NCBI GenBank assembly: GCA_964424335.1
Contig: CAYRIY010000004.1
Coordinates: forward strand, 1-64,000
Direction: 5' to 3'
From: CAYRIY01 sp964424335
Lineage (GTDB): Bacteria; Bacillota; Limnochordia; DTU080; RSA5
DNA: 64,000 nucleotides
The notes under the pieces were generated by a model. It made no database searches. It was given only the letters and a program-made list of their open reading frames with translations, and had not been told where the DNA came from. Position 1 is the first letter of the stretch, and each line of letters starts with the position of its first letter. The translations under genes and the position numbers were made by a program. This document shows positions 8,265 through 16,532 of the stretch, one piece after another.

Positions 8265-8939
8265 ATGACTGAACAAGGAGATTCCCTCGACCTCCAAAAG
8301 TTTCGACGCCTACTTTACGAAGAGCGGGATCGCTATGCGACGTTGGTTCAAGGACTGAGTGACACCGGGCTGGACGAGCCCATGACCGAATCGACCGGAG
8401 AGCTTTCGTCGTACGATCAACACCCGGCGGACACGGGAAACGAGATGTACGAACGAGAGAAGGATCTGGGGCTCCGGGCCGATGCGCAGGTGACGCTGGG
8501 ACGTATCGAAGCGGCGCTCGAGCGGATCGCAAGAAGCGAGTACGGCGTCTGCGCGTCGTGTGGCCGTCCGATCGGGGCCGAGCGCTTGGAGGCGATCCCG
8601 TATGCCGAAGAGTGCGTCTCATGCTCGGGCGCGCACGGCGAGAATGAGCACCAGCGGCCGATCGAAGAGCGAGCGGTGAGCTTTGTGGAGAGCTTCACGG
8701 ACTCCGATGAAGAGGTCGCCTACGACGCCGAGGACGCCTGGCAGGACGTGGTGCGGCACGGGACTTCGACCAACTCGCCCCTTGATGCACTCGGAGCAGT
8801 CGGGCACGAAGAAGTGTTTATCGAAGGGGAAGACAACGTCGAGGTTGAGGTCGACCCGGACCTGGATCAAATCACGAGCGACCTTTACGAAGATGAAGAA
8901 GGTGAGAAAGATCAAGAGCGCGAGCGATGGCGGAGGTAA
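8265..8939 (+). CDS. DksA/TraR-type zinc-finger protein, YteA-like
   Basis: A 224-residue acidic protein with an N-terminal helical coiled region (residues 1-95) and a C4 zinc finger (CASCGRPIGAERL...CVSCSGAH, about residues 102-125). The DQHPADTGNEMYEREKDLGL segment is typical of the Bacillus YteA branch of the DksA/TraR family, whose members are often annotated as sporulation-associated. DksA proteins bind RNA polymerase; whether YteA relatives do is not settled. The C-terminal 100 residues are very acidic and low-complexity. GAGGTGG precedes the ATG. Confidence 0.82.
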   Translation: MTEQGDSLDLQKFRRLLYEERDRYATLVQGLSDTGLDEPMTESTGELSSYDQHPADTGNEMYEREKDLGLRADAQVTLGRIEAALERIARSEYGVCASCGRPIGAERLEAIPYAEECVSCSGAHGENEHQRPIEERAVSFVESFTDSDEEVAYDAEDAWQDVVRHGTSTNSPLDALGAVGHEEVFIEGEDNVEVEVDPDLDQITSDLYEDEEGEKDQERERWRR

Positions 8940-8974
8940 GGGGGCGAGCGTGGACCATGGGGGCCGATGCGTCC

Positions 8975-9003
8975 TGCACACGTTTGGCCTATTGTGATAC
9001 AAT
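8975..9003 (+). promoter_or_regulatory. Probable extended -10 promoter for lspA-rluD
   Basis: TGCACA (8975-8980), a 17-bp spacer and TACAAT (8998-9003) preceded by the TG dinucleotide of an extended -10. It lies 38 bp before lspA. Confidence 0.5.
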
Positions 9004-9040
9004 GAACCTGTTATAGTCGGAATTCGGAGGCAGCCTGCAG

Positions 9041-9508
9041 ATGGCCAGAATTTATATCATCGCCACGCTGATCGTAGCGATCGATCAGGCGACGAAAGCC
9101 TTTGTCCGCCAGGCGCTTTCGCCCGGCGATTCCTTTCCTGTCATTGCAAACATCCTCCATTTGACATACGTCCGCAATCCGGGCGCCGCGTTCGGCATCC
9201 TACAGGGCAAGCTCGGGCTCTTGATCGCAGCCTCGATCATCATGGTCGCGGTCGTTCTGTTTTACACGCGCAGCATTGCCCGCTCCGAGCCTTGGCTGGG
9301 ATTAGGGTACAGCCTTGCATTAGGCGGAGCGGTGGGCAACCTCATCGACCGCATCCGCTATGGTTGGGTCACGGATTTCGTGGACTTTCGCGTCTGGCCC
9401 GTCTTTAACGTGGCAGACACGGCGATCTTCCTCGGCGTTTGCATCTTGCTTTGGCGCACCGTGATCCTCTCGCCCAAGACGTTCAAGGAAGGGGAGGAAG
9501 GAGCGTGA
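9041..9508 (+). CDS. lspA: Lipoprotein signal peptidase (signal peptidase II)
   Basis: Cleaves the signal peptide of diacylglyceryl-modified prolipoproteins in the cytoplasmic membrane. The 155-residue protein has four predicted membrane helices and both catalytic aspartates in their family motifs: GGAVGNLIDRI (D103) and NVADTAIF (D126). YVRNPGAAFGIL near residue 45 is another conserved block. Its stop overlaps the rluD start codon (GTGA), so the two are translationally coupled, as in many bacilli. Confidence 0.96.
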   Translation: MARIYIIATLIVAIDQATKAFVRQALSPGDSFPVIANILHLTYVRNPGAAFGILQGKLGLLIAASIIMVAVVLFYTRSIARSEPWLGLGYSLALGGAVGNLIDRIRYGWVTDFVDFRVWPVFNVADTAIFLGVCILLWRTVILSPKTFKEGEEGA

Positions 9509-10437
9509 GGCCGGTTGCGGCCTCACATTCCCTAACCGTCGACTCGGCGGGTGCAGGCTTGCGTTTGGACGTATTCTTGGCCCAGCAGGAAGGTATACGA
9601 TCAAGAGCCGAGGCGCGGCGTTTGATCGATGCGATGTGCGTGCAAATCAACGGCACGCGCCCTCAAAAGGCCGGTCAACGGCTGGTCGAAGGCGATCGCG
9701 TCGACGTGTCGATCCCTGTCGCGGAACCGACCGATCTGGCGCCGGAACCAATCCCTCTGGACGTGCTTTTCGAAGACGAGTGGGTGCTCGTCATCAACAA
9801 ACCCAAAGGCCTCGTGGTGCATCCCGCCCCCGGACACCAGACAGGCACGCTGGTGCATGCGCTCATCCACCACCTTCCCGAGCTGCCGGTGATTGGCGGC
9901 GCCGAGCGTCCTGGCATCGTCCATCGCCTCGACAAAGACACCACGGGCGCATTGGTCGTCGCGAAGACCGAAGAGGCCCACGTCAAGCTGGCTGCCGATT
10001 TGAAAGCGCGGCGCATCAAGCGCGTCTACATCGCTTTGGTCCACGGAAACGTCCGATCTGATGCGGGCTCTATTGACGCGCCCATCGGGCGTCACCCCAC
10101 AAATCGAAAGCGGATGGCCGTGGTTCCCGGTCGAGGAAGGCCGGCGGTCACGCACTTTGAGACGCTCGAGCGCTTTGGGCGGTACACGCTTCTTCAACTC
10201 AGGCTCGAGACGGGGCGCACCCACCAAATTCGGGTCCATTTGGCGCACATCGGCCACCCTGTGGTCGGCGACACGGTCTACGGGCCGAACAAGCCTCATC
10301 TCGTCGACGACGGACAGGCTTTGCACGCGGTAGAGATTGCGTTTTTTCACCCGATTACAGGCGAACTGATCAACGTCCGGGCTCCGATTCCCGAGGGCCT
10401 GCAACGTGTTTTGAGCAAACTTCGTCTTGACGGTTGA
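9505..10437 (+). CDS. rluD: Ribosomal large-subunit pseudouridine synthase, RluA/RluD family
   Basis: Isomerises specific uridines in 23S rRNA. The 310-residue protein has an N-terminal S4 RNA-binding domain (about residues 10-70, RLDVFLAQ...SRAEARRLID) followed by the RluA catalytic domain. The catalytic aspartate is in IVHRLDKDTTGAL, and QLRLETGRTHQIRVHL is the second signature. GTG at 9505 is chosen because it follows GGAAGGAG and gives the lspA overlap; the frame is open further upstream inside lspA. The pyr promoter lies in its 3' end. The exact rRNA target is inferred only from the family. Confidence 0.93.
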   Translation: MRPVAASHSLTVDSAGAGLRLDVFLAQQEGIRSRAEARRLIDAMCVQINGTRPQKAGQRLVEGDRVDVSIPVAEPTDLAPEPIPLDVLFEDEWVLVINKPKGLVVHPAPGHQTGTLVHALIHHLPELPVIGGAERPGIVHRLDKDTTGALVVAKTEEAHVKLAADLKARRIKRVYIALVHGNVRSDAGSIDAPIGRHPTNRKRMAVVPGRGRPAVTHFETLERFGRYTLLQLRLETGRTHQIRVHLAHIGHPVVGDTVYGPNKPHLVDDGQALHAVEIAFFHPITGELINVRAPIPEGLQRVLSKLRLDG

Positions 10438-10456
10438 AAGCGCGTGCATGTAAGAT
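10427..10456 (+). promoter_or_regulatory. Promoter of the pyr operon
   Basis: TTGACG (10427-10432), an 18-bp spacer and TAAGAT (10451-10456), overlapping the end of rluD. Transcription from about 10463 would enter the PyrR attenuator. Confidence 0.6.
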
Positions 10457-10464
10457 GAGACAAA

Positions 10465-10619
10465 TAGCACGTTCCTTTAAACAGGTCCCGTGAGGCCGGT
10501 AAGGAATGCCAAAATTGACGTTCGCCGAGGTGTGCGCGCCGTACGTGCGCTTATCTAAAGGGAACAGTCAAATTTAGCATGGTCAATTTGACTCCTGCCG
10601 GTCGGGCAGGAGTTTTTTT
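10465..10619 (+). promoter_or_regulatory. PyrR-controlled attenuator leader of the pyr operon
   Basis: AGGTCCCGTGAGGCC (10483-10497) matches the conserved PyrR-binding loop (UCC-n-GnGAGG core) of the anti-antiterminator. It is followed by AAAGGGAACAGTCAAATTTAG-type sequence that can pair upstream as antiterminator, then an intrinsic terminator at 10591-10619. With UMP bound, PyrR should stabilise the anti-antiterminator and stop transcription before pyrR; with PRPP in excess, readthrough follows. Only one attenuator is visible here, whereas B. subtilis has three (one also inside the operon). Confidence 0.88.
10591..10619 (+). terminator. Terminator hairpin of the pyr attenuator
   Basis: ACTCCTGCC (10591-10599) pairs with GGCAGGAGT (10604-10612), followed by seven Ts. 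It ends the leader 60 bp before pyrR. Confidence 0.9.
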
Positions 10620-10679
10620 GTGCGCTCGTTTTTGGCTTAAAGCTAGGAGGCGGTTGACGTCAAAGCCAAAGCCGTTATC

Positions 10680-11210
10680 ATGGACAAGGTTCAAATGGAC
10701 CGCGCGATCACGCGCATTGCGCACGAGATCGTCGAGGCCAACCGCGGCACCGAAAACGTCCGGTTGGTCGGCATTCGCACCCGAGGGGCCCCGCTTGCCG
10801 GCCGCCTCGCAGCCAAGATCGAGGGCATCGAAGGCAAGCCGTGTCCTGTCGGGATTTTGGATATCACGTTATACCGCGACGACCTGACCACGGTAGCGCA
10901 CCAACCTGTCGTACGGATGACCGAGATTCCGTTCTCCGTCGATGGTCGGTCCGTGGTCCTCGTCGACGACGTGCTCTTTACCGGCCGGACGATAAGGGCG
11001 GCCATGGACGCTTTGATCGATCTTGGGCGGCCGCGTCGGATTCAACTCGCGGTCATGATCGACCGAGGGCATCGGGAACTGCCGATCCGCGCCGACTTCG
11101 TCGGCAAAAACGTTCCCACGTCCCTGGACGAAGTGGTCAGCGTCCGTCTCGAAGATGTGGACGGGGAAGACGCCGTCGTCATCGAGGAGCTCGCGGCCGA
11201 AGGACGTTGA
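10680..11210 (+). CDS. pyrR: PyrR: pyr mRNA-binding attenuator and uracil phosphoribosyltransferase
   Basis: Binds pyr leader RNA in a UMP-dependent way and has uracil phosphoribosyltransferase activity in relatives. The PRPP-binding motif is SVVLVDDVLFTGRTIRAA (about residues 92-109), with VGIRTRGAPLAGRLA and LVDRG-type (VMIDRGHRELPIRADFVGK) blocks. ATG 10680 starts at MDKVQMDRAITRIAHEI, but relatives begin about eight residues earlier with a KAVIMD beta strand, and the same residues (VKAKAVIMD) are encoded just upstream in this frame. AGGAGG (10645-10650) points to that earlier region, yet no canonical in-frame start is there; the nearby TTG at 10654 is one frame off. Confidence 0.92.
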   Translation: MDKVQMDRAITRIAHEIVEANRGTENVRLVGIRTRGAPLAGRLAAKIEGIEGKPCPVGILDITLYRDDLTTVAHQPVVRMTEIPFSVDGRSVVLVDDVLFTGRTIRAAMDALIDLGRPRRIQLAVMIDRGHRELPIRADFVGKNVPTSLDEVVSVRLEDVDGEDAVVIEELAAEGR

Positions 11211-11258
11211 TCGTGGGGACACAAGCTAGGCGGATTCTTATTAGGGGAGGCGTCGTGC

Positions 11259-12203
11259 GTGATGTTGCGCCAAAAGGACTTGTTGGGATTGCGGTCGCTT
11301 TCCAAAGCCGAGATCGAGCTCGTCTTGGACACGGCAAAGCCGTGTAAGCAGATCTTCGAACGGCCGGTCAAGAAGTTTCCCACCTTGCGGGGAAAGGTAG
11401 TGGTCAACCTCTTTTACGAGGCGAGCACCCGCACGCGAACCTCCTTTGAGTTGGCGGGGAAGTGGATGAGCGCCGACGTGATCAACATCAGCGCTTCGTC
11501 GAGCAGCGTCGTCAAGGGCGAGAGCCTTGCAGACACCGCCAAAACGCTGGAGGCCCTGGGGGCGGATATCGTGGTGATGCGCCACAGCGCTTCCGGTTCG
11601 GCACATTTGCTGGCGCGCTCGATCAAGTCCCGCGTCATCAACGCCGGGGACGGCCGGCATGAGCATCCTACTCAAGGGCTCCTCGACCTCTTTACGATCC
11701 AGGAGCGCAAAGGGCGAATCGAAGGACTCACCGTGACGATCATCGGGGACATTCTCCACAGCCGTGTCGCACGTTCCGATATTTGGGGGCTCCTAAAGCT
11801 CGGTGCGACCGTCCGCGTCGCGGGCCCGCCCACACTTTTGCCCCCGGGGCTCGCAGATTGGGGCATCGAGATCTACCACGACGTCGACCGGGCGATCGAT
11901 GGCGCCGACGTCATCAACGTGCTCCGGATCCAAATGGAGCGGCAGGCGAGCGGACTCTTCCCGTCGCTGCGCGAGTACTCGGCCCTGTACGGGATCACGA
12001 AGGAGCGACTCCGCAACGCAAAAGACGACGTGATGATCATGCACCCCGGGCCGGCAAACCTCGGTGTCGAAATTACGCAAGAGGTCGTAGACGATCCTCG
12101 CTCTGTCGTCAGGGACCAGGTGTCGAACGGAGTCGCGGTGCGCATGGCATTGCTCTACCTGATGTCGGGAGGGGATGTGAGTGAGCTTGAAAACGCTGAT
12201 TAA
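11259..12203 (+). CDS. pyrB: Aspartate carbamoyltransferase catalytic chain
   Basis: Condenses carbamoyl phosphate with aspartate, the first committed step of pyrimidine synthesis. The 314-residue protein has the carbamoyl-phosphate motif FYEASTRTRTSFE (near residue 55), the swinging loop SSSSVVKGESLADTAKT, and GDGRHEHPTQGLLD. No regulatory chain gene is present. GTG at 11259 or the adjacent ATG at 11262 starts it, after AGGGGAGG. It overlaps the pyrC-like gene by 23 bp. The tight overlap and the loss of catalytic residues in that partner suggest the two may form a complex. Confidence 0.95.
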   Translation: MMLRQKDLLGLRSLSKAEIELVLDTAKPCKQIFERPVKKFPTLRGKVVVNLFYEASTRTRTSFELAGKWMSADVINISASSSSVVKGESLADTAKTLEALGADIVVMRHSASGSAHLLARSIKSRVINAGDGRHEHPTQGLLDLFTIQERKGRIEGLTVTIIGDILHSRVARSDIWGLLKLGATVRVAGPPTLLPPGLADWGIEIYHDVDRAIDGADVINVLRIQMERQASGLFPSLREYSALYGITKERLRNAKDDVMIMHPGPANLGVEITQEVVDDPRSVVRDQVSNGVAVRMALLYLMSGGDVSELENAD

Positions 12204-13473
12204 AGGCGTATCGCTCTGGTCTTCGGCCGGATTTATCCACGAGCAGGACGTGTTGATCGGGGACGGACGACTTCTCCGGATCGGACGGGGTTTAGCGGAG
12301 ACAAACGCCGTGACGATCGACGGCCGGGGCTGGGTTGGGCTTCCCGGTCTTGTCGACCTCCACAGCCATTTGGGGGAACCGGGGCGGGAGGACCGAGAGA
12401 CGCTCGAGTCGGGTCTGCTCGCCGCGGCATGGGGCGGATTCACCGCCGTGCTCGGGATGCCCGACACGGATCCGGCGCTCGACAGTGAGACGGGAATCGG
12501 GTACGTCCTGCGGCGGGGCGACCTGATACGCGGCGCTCGCATTTTGGTATGCGCTGCCGCGACAAAGGGGCGAAACGGAAAGGAACTCGCTGAGCTCGGC
12601 AGGTTGCAAGGCGCAGGCGCGGCCGCGGCAGGCGACGCGAAACCGATCCGTGACGCATCGATCGTCAGGCGAATCCTCGAGTACACAAGGATGCTCGACA
12701 TCCCGGTTTTGATCGAAGCTAGAGACGAAGGACTCTCGAGCGGCGGCGTGGCGCACGAAGGCATACAAGGCGGATGGCTCGGCCTTTCCGGGATTCCTGC
12801 CTCGGCCGAGTGGATTGCGCTCGCGCGCGACTTGCTGCTTGCCGAAGAAGCGGGCGGACGCATTCACGTACAGGGCGTGAGCACCGGGCGCTCGCTTGCG
12901 CTGATTCGTGAGGCGAAGTCCCGAGGCGTGCGCGTGAGCGCAGAGTGCAGTTTCCACCACTTGATCCTGGATGACGGGGCCTTGGCGGATTACGACACCG
13001 CCAAAAAGTTGATGCCTCCTTTGCGGCCAAGGCGCGATGTCGAAGCGCTCATCGAAGGCGTCAAAGAGGGCGTCATTGACTGCGTCGTCACGGACCACAC
13101 GCCGATCACTCCGGAGGAGAAAGACGTCGAATTTGACTATGCTCCCTTTGGCGCGGCCGGATACGAGGCGGCCTTGGTCGCGCTCCACACCCATCTGGTG
13201 CGTCCCGGGCTGTTGTCATGGAGTGAACTGGCGAACGCAACGAGCCTCAGGCCGAGAGCGGCGCTTGGGATCGAGCAGCCGCAGTTTGTCGAGGGCGAGC
13301 GGTGCGACATGGTCTTGTTCAATCCGGAGCCCGAGTACACCCTTGACGCGGCAACGTGGAAGTCAAAAGCTCGCAACACGCCTTTCGACGGAACGCGGGT
13401 CGTTGGTCGTGTCGAAGGCGTATTCCTAGGCGATCAGGTATTCGGTCCCCTTGAGACAGAGGTGGAAGCGTGA
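12181..13473 (+). CDS. Dihydroorotase-like protein (PyrC-like), probably non-catalytic
   Basis: A 430-residue amidohydrolase-fold protein in the pyrC position. It keeps the first metal site H61-x-H63 (DLHSHLGEPG) and the late aspartate D305 (VTDHTP). However, two histidine ligands of class I dihydroorotases are replaced: the HCED position reads EARDE (A180), and the HISTAES position reads VQGVSTGRS (G232). The substrate-binding arginine of HLREPG is glycine, and the SDDG segment reads GDAK. By family knowledge such proteins (for example Pseudomonas PyrC') are inactive structural partners of aspartate carbamoyltransferase. The 23-bp overlap with pyrB fits this. A weakly active enzyme of new type cannot be excluded. 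Confidence 0.85.
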   Translation: MSLKTLIKGVSLWSSAGFIHEQDVLIGDGRLLRIGRGLAETNAVTIDGRGWVGLPGLVDLHSHLGEPGREDRETLESGLLAAAWGGFTAVLGMPDTDPALDSETGIGYVLRRGDLIRGARILVCAAATKGRNGKELAELGRLQGAGAAAAGDAKPIRDASIVRRILEYTRMLDIPVLIEARDEGLSSGGVAHEGIQGGWLGLSGIPASAEWIALARDLLLAEEAGGRIHVQGVSTGRSLALIREAKSRGVRVSAECSFHHLILDDGALADYDTAKKLMPPLRPRRDVEALIEGVKEGVIDCVVTDHTPITPEEKDVEFDYAPFGAAGYEAALVALHTHLVRPGLLSWSELANATSLRPRAALGIEQPQFVEGERCDMVLFNPEPEYTLDAATWKSKARNTPFDGTRVVGRVEGVFLGDQVFGPLETEVEA

Positions 13474-14495
13474 ACTTTTCGGACAGGCTGTTTGGAGCAT
13501 GCCGGGAAAAGGGCAGCGCGGTCGTCGTTGGCATCGATCCGGACCCACTCTTAATCCCCCGATCGTATTTTCCCGACCCGTTTCCTGAGATAAATCGTCG
13601 AGAGGCATTGGCACGCGGCGTTGTGGATTTCGCGGGGGACGTCATCCATGCGGTGCATGATGTCGCCGTGGCGATCAAGCCGCAACTCGCGCACTTCGAG
13701 CGGCTGGGCGCCCCCGGAATTGCGGCCTTTGAGCAAGTCGTGCAGCTCGGACGCGAAGCAGGCTTGTTGGTGATTGCGGACGGCAAGCGCAACGATATCG
13801 GGTCCACCGCCGAGATGTATGCCGCAGCTTATTTGGGCGCAAGGCGCCTCCAGCGCAAGATCCGATCAGAGGCGGCCGACTCCTTTGAATCGCTGCTCGC
13901 AGGCGCCGAGGCCGAGGGGCCCAAGGCGGACGCGCTGACGGTCAACCCATACCTCGGCTGGGATGGCATCGAGCCGTTTCTTGACCGAGGCGAAGGCGCC
14001 ACAGGCCTGTTTGTCCTCGTGAAGACGTCAAACCCGTCCTCCGGAGAGCTACAGGACCTCGAGGTGATCGGGGATCGCGATGGTCGAGGCGCATCGCCGG
14101 AAGTTGCTTTGATCGGGGGATCCGATGGCCCGTACTCGGTTGCGGACGTGGTGGCCGCCTCCCTCGAGCGGGCGAGCGCGGCGCGCCAAGGAGCGCTCGG
14201 GTACGGCCCCGTGGGCGCCGTCGTGGGAGCGACGTACCCTGCAGAACTCGAGCGCCTCCGCCGCCTTATGCCGCACGTGCCGATCCTCATTCCGGGGTTT
14301 GGCGCTCAAGGCGGGACGGCAGACGATGTGGCGCTCGGGTTTGACTCAAATGGCCTCGGCGCGGTCGTCAACGCATCGCGCAGCATCTTGTACGCCTATC
14401 GGGCAGGCGGGACAGTGGCAGAGGCCTCGCGGCGCGCAGCGGTGGAGATGCGCGACGCGCTGAGCGCGGCAATCGACCGCAGGCGGCCGGTGTAG
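13470..14495 (+). CDS. pyrF: Orotidine 5'-phosphate decarboxylase, type 2
   Basis: Decarboxylates OMP to UMP. At 341 residues it is longer than the 230-residue type 1 enzymes of most bacilli and belongs to the type 2 subgroup. Key sites are VVGIDPDP (residues 19-26), AIKPQLAHFE (catalytic lysine) and VIADGKRNDIGSTAEMYA, with the catalytic Lys/Asp set, near residue 105. VNPYLGWDGIEPF and IPGFGAQGG line the barrel end. GTG at 13470 overlaps the upstream stop by 4 bp (GTGA). Having a type 2 form in the middle of the operon, before carA, is a non-Bacillus arrangement. Confidence 0.94.
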   Translation: MNFSDRLFGACREKGSAVVVGIDPDPLLIPRSYFPDPFPEINRREALARGVVDFAGDVIHAVHDVAVAIKPQLAHFERLGAPGIAAFEQVVQLGREAGLLVIADGKRNDIGSTAEMYAAAYLGARRLQRKIRSEAADSFESLLAGAEAEGPKADALTVNPYLGWDGIEPFLDRGEGATGLFVLVKTSNPSSGELQDLEVIGDRDGRGASPEVALIGGSDGPYSVADVVAASLERASAARQGALGYGPVGAVVGATYPAELERLRRLMPHVPILIPGFGAQGGTADDVALGFDSNGLGAVVNASRSILYAYRAGGTVAEASRRAAVEMRDALSAAIDRRRPV

Positions 14496-14596
14496 CAATT
14501 CGATTTGGCAACAGGCGCGTGGAGTTAGTCCACGTCGGTTACTTTGTGAACAGCGATCGTGAGATCATGGCTTTTTTAGAAAACGAGGTGGCGTGT

Positions 14597-15688
14597 GTGA
14601 GCAAACAGGTGCGGGCCGTGTTGGCGCTCGAGGACGGAGCCTATTTCGAAGGGCGTTCGGTCGGAGCGGAAGGGCGCGTCTTTGGCGAGGTCGTTTTCAA
14701 CACGAGCATGACCGGTTATCAAGAGGTCTTGACTGACCCCTCATACCGAGGGGAGATCGTCGCGATGACGTACCCGCTTATCGGAAACTACGGCGTCAAC
14801 GATGAGGACATCGAGTCGGCCCGCCCCCACGCCCGAGGGTTTGTCGTCCGAGAGCTCGCTGGCAACCCCAGCAACTGGCGCTCCAAGTTTCGCTTGGCTG
14901 ACTTTTTAAAGCAGCACGGCGTCGTGGGAATCGAAGGCGTCGACACGCGCGCGCTGACGCGGCGCATCCGCGAGCAAGGCGCGATGCGGGGCGTGATCGC
15001 ATCCGGCGACGTCGATCCGAACGAACTCGTTCACGCCGCACGCAGCGCGCCCGACCTTTCGAGCCAAGACTTGGTCAGCGAGGTGAGTGTAAAGGAGCCT
15101 TACGTCTACGCTGATCTCGCCGGGCCGAGCGTCACTGTCGTGGACTTTGGCACAAAGCTGAACATCCTGCGCTCGCTAAAAAATAGAGGATGCCGCGTGA
15201 CCGTGGTGCCGGCCAAGAGCACCGCGGCCCAGGTCATGGCAACGCGGCCGGACGGCGTCATCTTGTCGAACGGCCCGGGCGACCCGATCGGGGTGCCGTA
15301 CGCCGTCGATACGGTCAAGGATCTGCTCGGCCATGTGAGCATCTTTGGCATTTGCTTTGGGCATCAGATCCTCGGTCTTGCTCTCGGAGGCTCCAGGTTC
15401 AAGATGAAATACGGGCATCGCGGCGGAAACCATCCCGTAAAAGAGCTTGCGACGGGACGTGTGTACATTACGTCGCAAAACCATGGATTTGCGATCGAAG
15501 ATGGGAGCTTTAGCGATCCGAACGTCGTGGTCACGCACAAGAACGTCAACGATCAGACCGTCGAAGGCCTTGCGCACCGAAGCGTGCCGGCGTTTTCCGT
15601 TCAATATCACCCTGAGGCGTCGCCCGGTCCCAACGACTCGGGGTACCTCTTCGATCGGTTCATCGAAGGACTCACGCGCCCGGCGTAG
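14597..15688 (+). CDS. carA: Carbamoyl-phosphate synthase small (glutaminase) chain
   Basis: Releases ammonia from glutamine for the large chain. The 363-residue product has an N-terminal CarA domain (FNTSMTGYQEVLTDPSY) and a C-terminal class I glutaminase with ILSNGPGDP, the nucleophile Cys in FGICFGHQILGLALGG, and the His/Glu pair in SVQYHPEASPGP. GTG at 14597 is chosen over the longer frame from 14519: GAGGTGG lies 6 nt before it and the length then fits the family. The large chain gene carB, normally next, is missing; pyrK follows after 10 bp. Confidence 0.95.
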   Translation: MSKQVRAVLALEDGAYFEGRSVGAEGRVFGEVVFNTSMTGYQEVLTDPSYRGEIVAMTYPLIGNYGVNDEDIESARPHARGFVVRELAGNPSNWRSKFRLADFLKQHGVVGIEGVDTRALTRRIREQGAMRGVIASGDVDPNELVHAARSAPDLSSQDLVSEVSVKEPYVYADLAGPSVTVVDFGTKLNILRSLKNRGCRVTVVPAKSTAAQVMATRPDGVILSNGPGDPIGVPYAVDTVKDLLGHVSIFGICFGHQILGLALGGSRFKMKYGHRGGNHPVKELATGRVYITSQNHGFAIEDGSFSDPNVVVTHKNVNDQTVEGLAHRSVPAFSVQYHPEASPGPNDSGYLFDRFIEGLTRPA

Positions 15689-15698
15689 GGGCGGCTAG

Positions 15699-16532
15699 GT
15701 GGTGCAAAAGCGATTGCCTGAAGTGATTCGATTACCTGTGTTGGACCACCGCGAAGTGGCAGAGGGCCATTGGGAGCTCATCCTTCCCCTCGAAGGGGGA
15801 CTCGCCGACGTCGTACCCGGGCAGTTCGTCAACGTCCTCTGCCGGGACATCGCAGCTTACGACCCCCTGCTCAGACGGCCCTTCAGCGTTTACTGGGCGA
15901 ACGGCGATAGGTTTGGTGTGATGTACCGAGTGGTTGGCCGGGGGACGCGCCTGCTTTCTCGCCTCAAGGCTGGCGATACGGTCGACTTGGTAGGACCGCT
16001 CGGCCGTGGATTCGATTGGCTGCCGTTTAAGGATCGCCAAGGTGGTAGGCTCGTCCTCGTCGGAGGCGGGGTAGGCGTACCGCCGATCTACTTCCTGTCC
16101 GAGCGGCTCAAGGCAGATGGCTTGAGCCATACGGCGCTCGTTGGATTTGCGGGCGCTAAGCAGATTGTGGCCGTCGATCGGTGGCGCGCTGGAGGCGTCG
16201 AGCCCCGCATCGCCACGGTCGACGGCTCCGTCGGTCACCCTGGTTTCGTCACGGACCTCCTGCAGGCGGCGCTCGAGCAGCGGGACTTCGGCGCCCCGGT
16301 TATGGGCGTGTTTGCATGCGGCCCTGCTGCGATGCTTGCCGCCGTTTCCGAAATCTGCAAACGCCACGAGGTGCCCTGTCAGGTCGCGCTGGAAGAATGG
16401 ATGGGATGCGGCCTCGGGGTTTGTCTGAGCTGCGTTTGCAAAGTCCAAGGAGAAACTGGCGAGCCCGAGTGGGCTAGAGTGTGCCGAGAGGGGCCGGTCT
16501 TTGACGGCGCGAAGGTGGTGTGGGGCGGATGA
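15699..16532 (+). CDS. pyrK: Dihydroorotate dehydrogenase B, electron-transfer subunit
   Basis: Passes electrons from the PyrD flavin to NAD through FAD and a 2Fe-2S cluster. The 277-residue protein has an N-terminal FAD domain (LLRRPFSVY), an NAD-binding segment (LVGGGVGVPPIYFL) and the C-terminal cluster with four cysteines in WMGCGLGVCLSCVCKV and RVCREGPVF. Start is GTG at 15699. It overlaps pyrD by 4 bp (ATGA), as expected for a heterotetramer encoded together. Confidence 0.95.
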   Translation: MVQKRLPEVIRLPVLDHREVAEGHWELILPLEGGLADVVPGQFVNVLCRDIAAYDPLLRRPFSVYWANGDRFGVMYRVVGRGTRLLSRLKAGDTVDLVGPLGRGFDWLPFKDRQGGRLVLVGGGVGVPPIYFLSERLKADGLSHTALVGFAGAKQIVAVDRWRAGGVEPRIATVDGSVGHPGFVTDLLQAALEQRDFGAPVMGVFACGPAAMLAAVSEICKRHEVPCQVALEEWMGCGLGVCLSCVCKVQGETGEPEWARVCREGPVFDGAKVVWGG

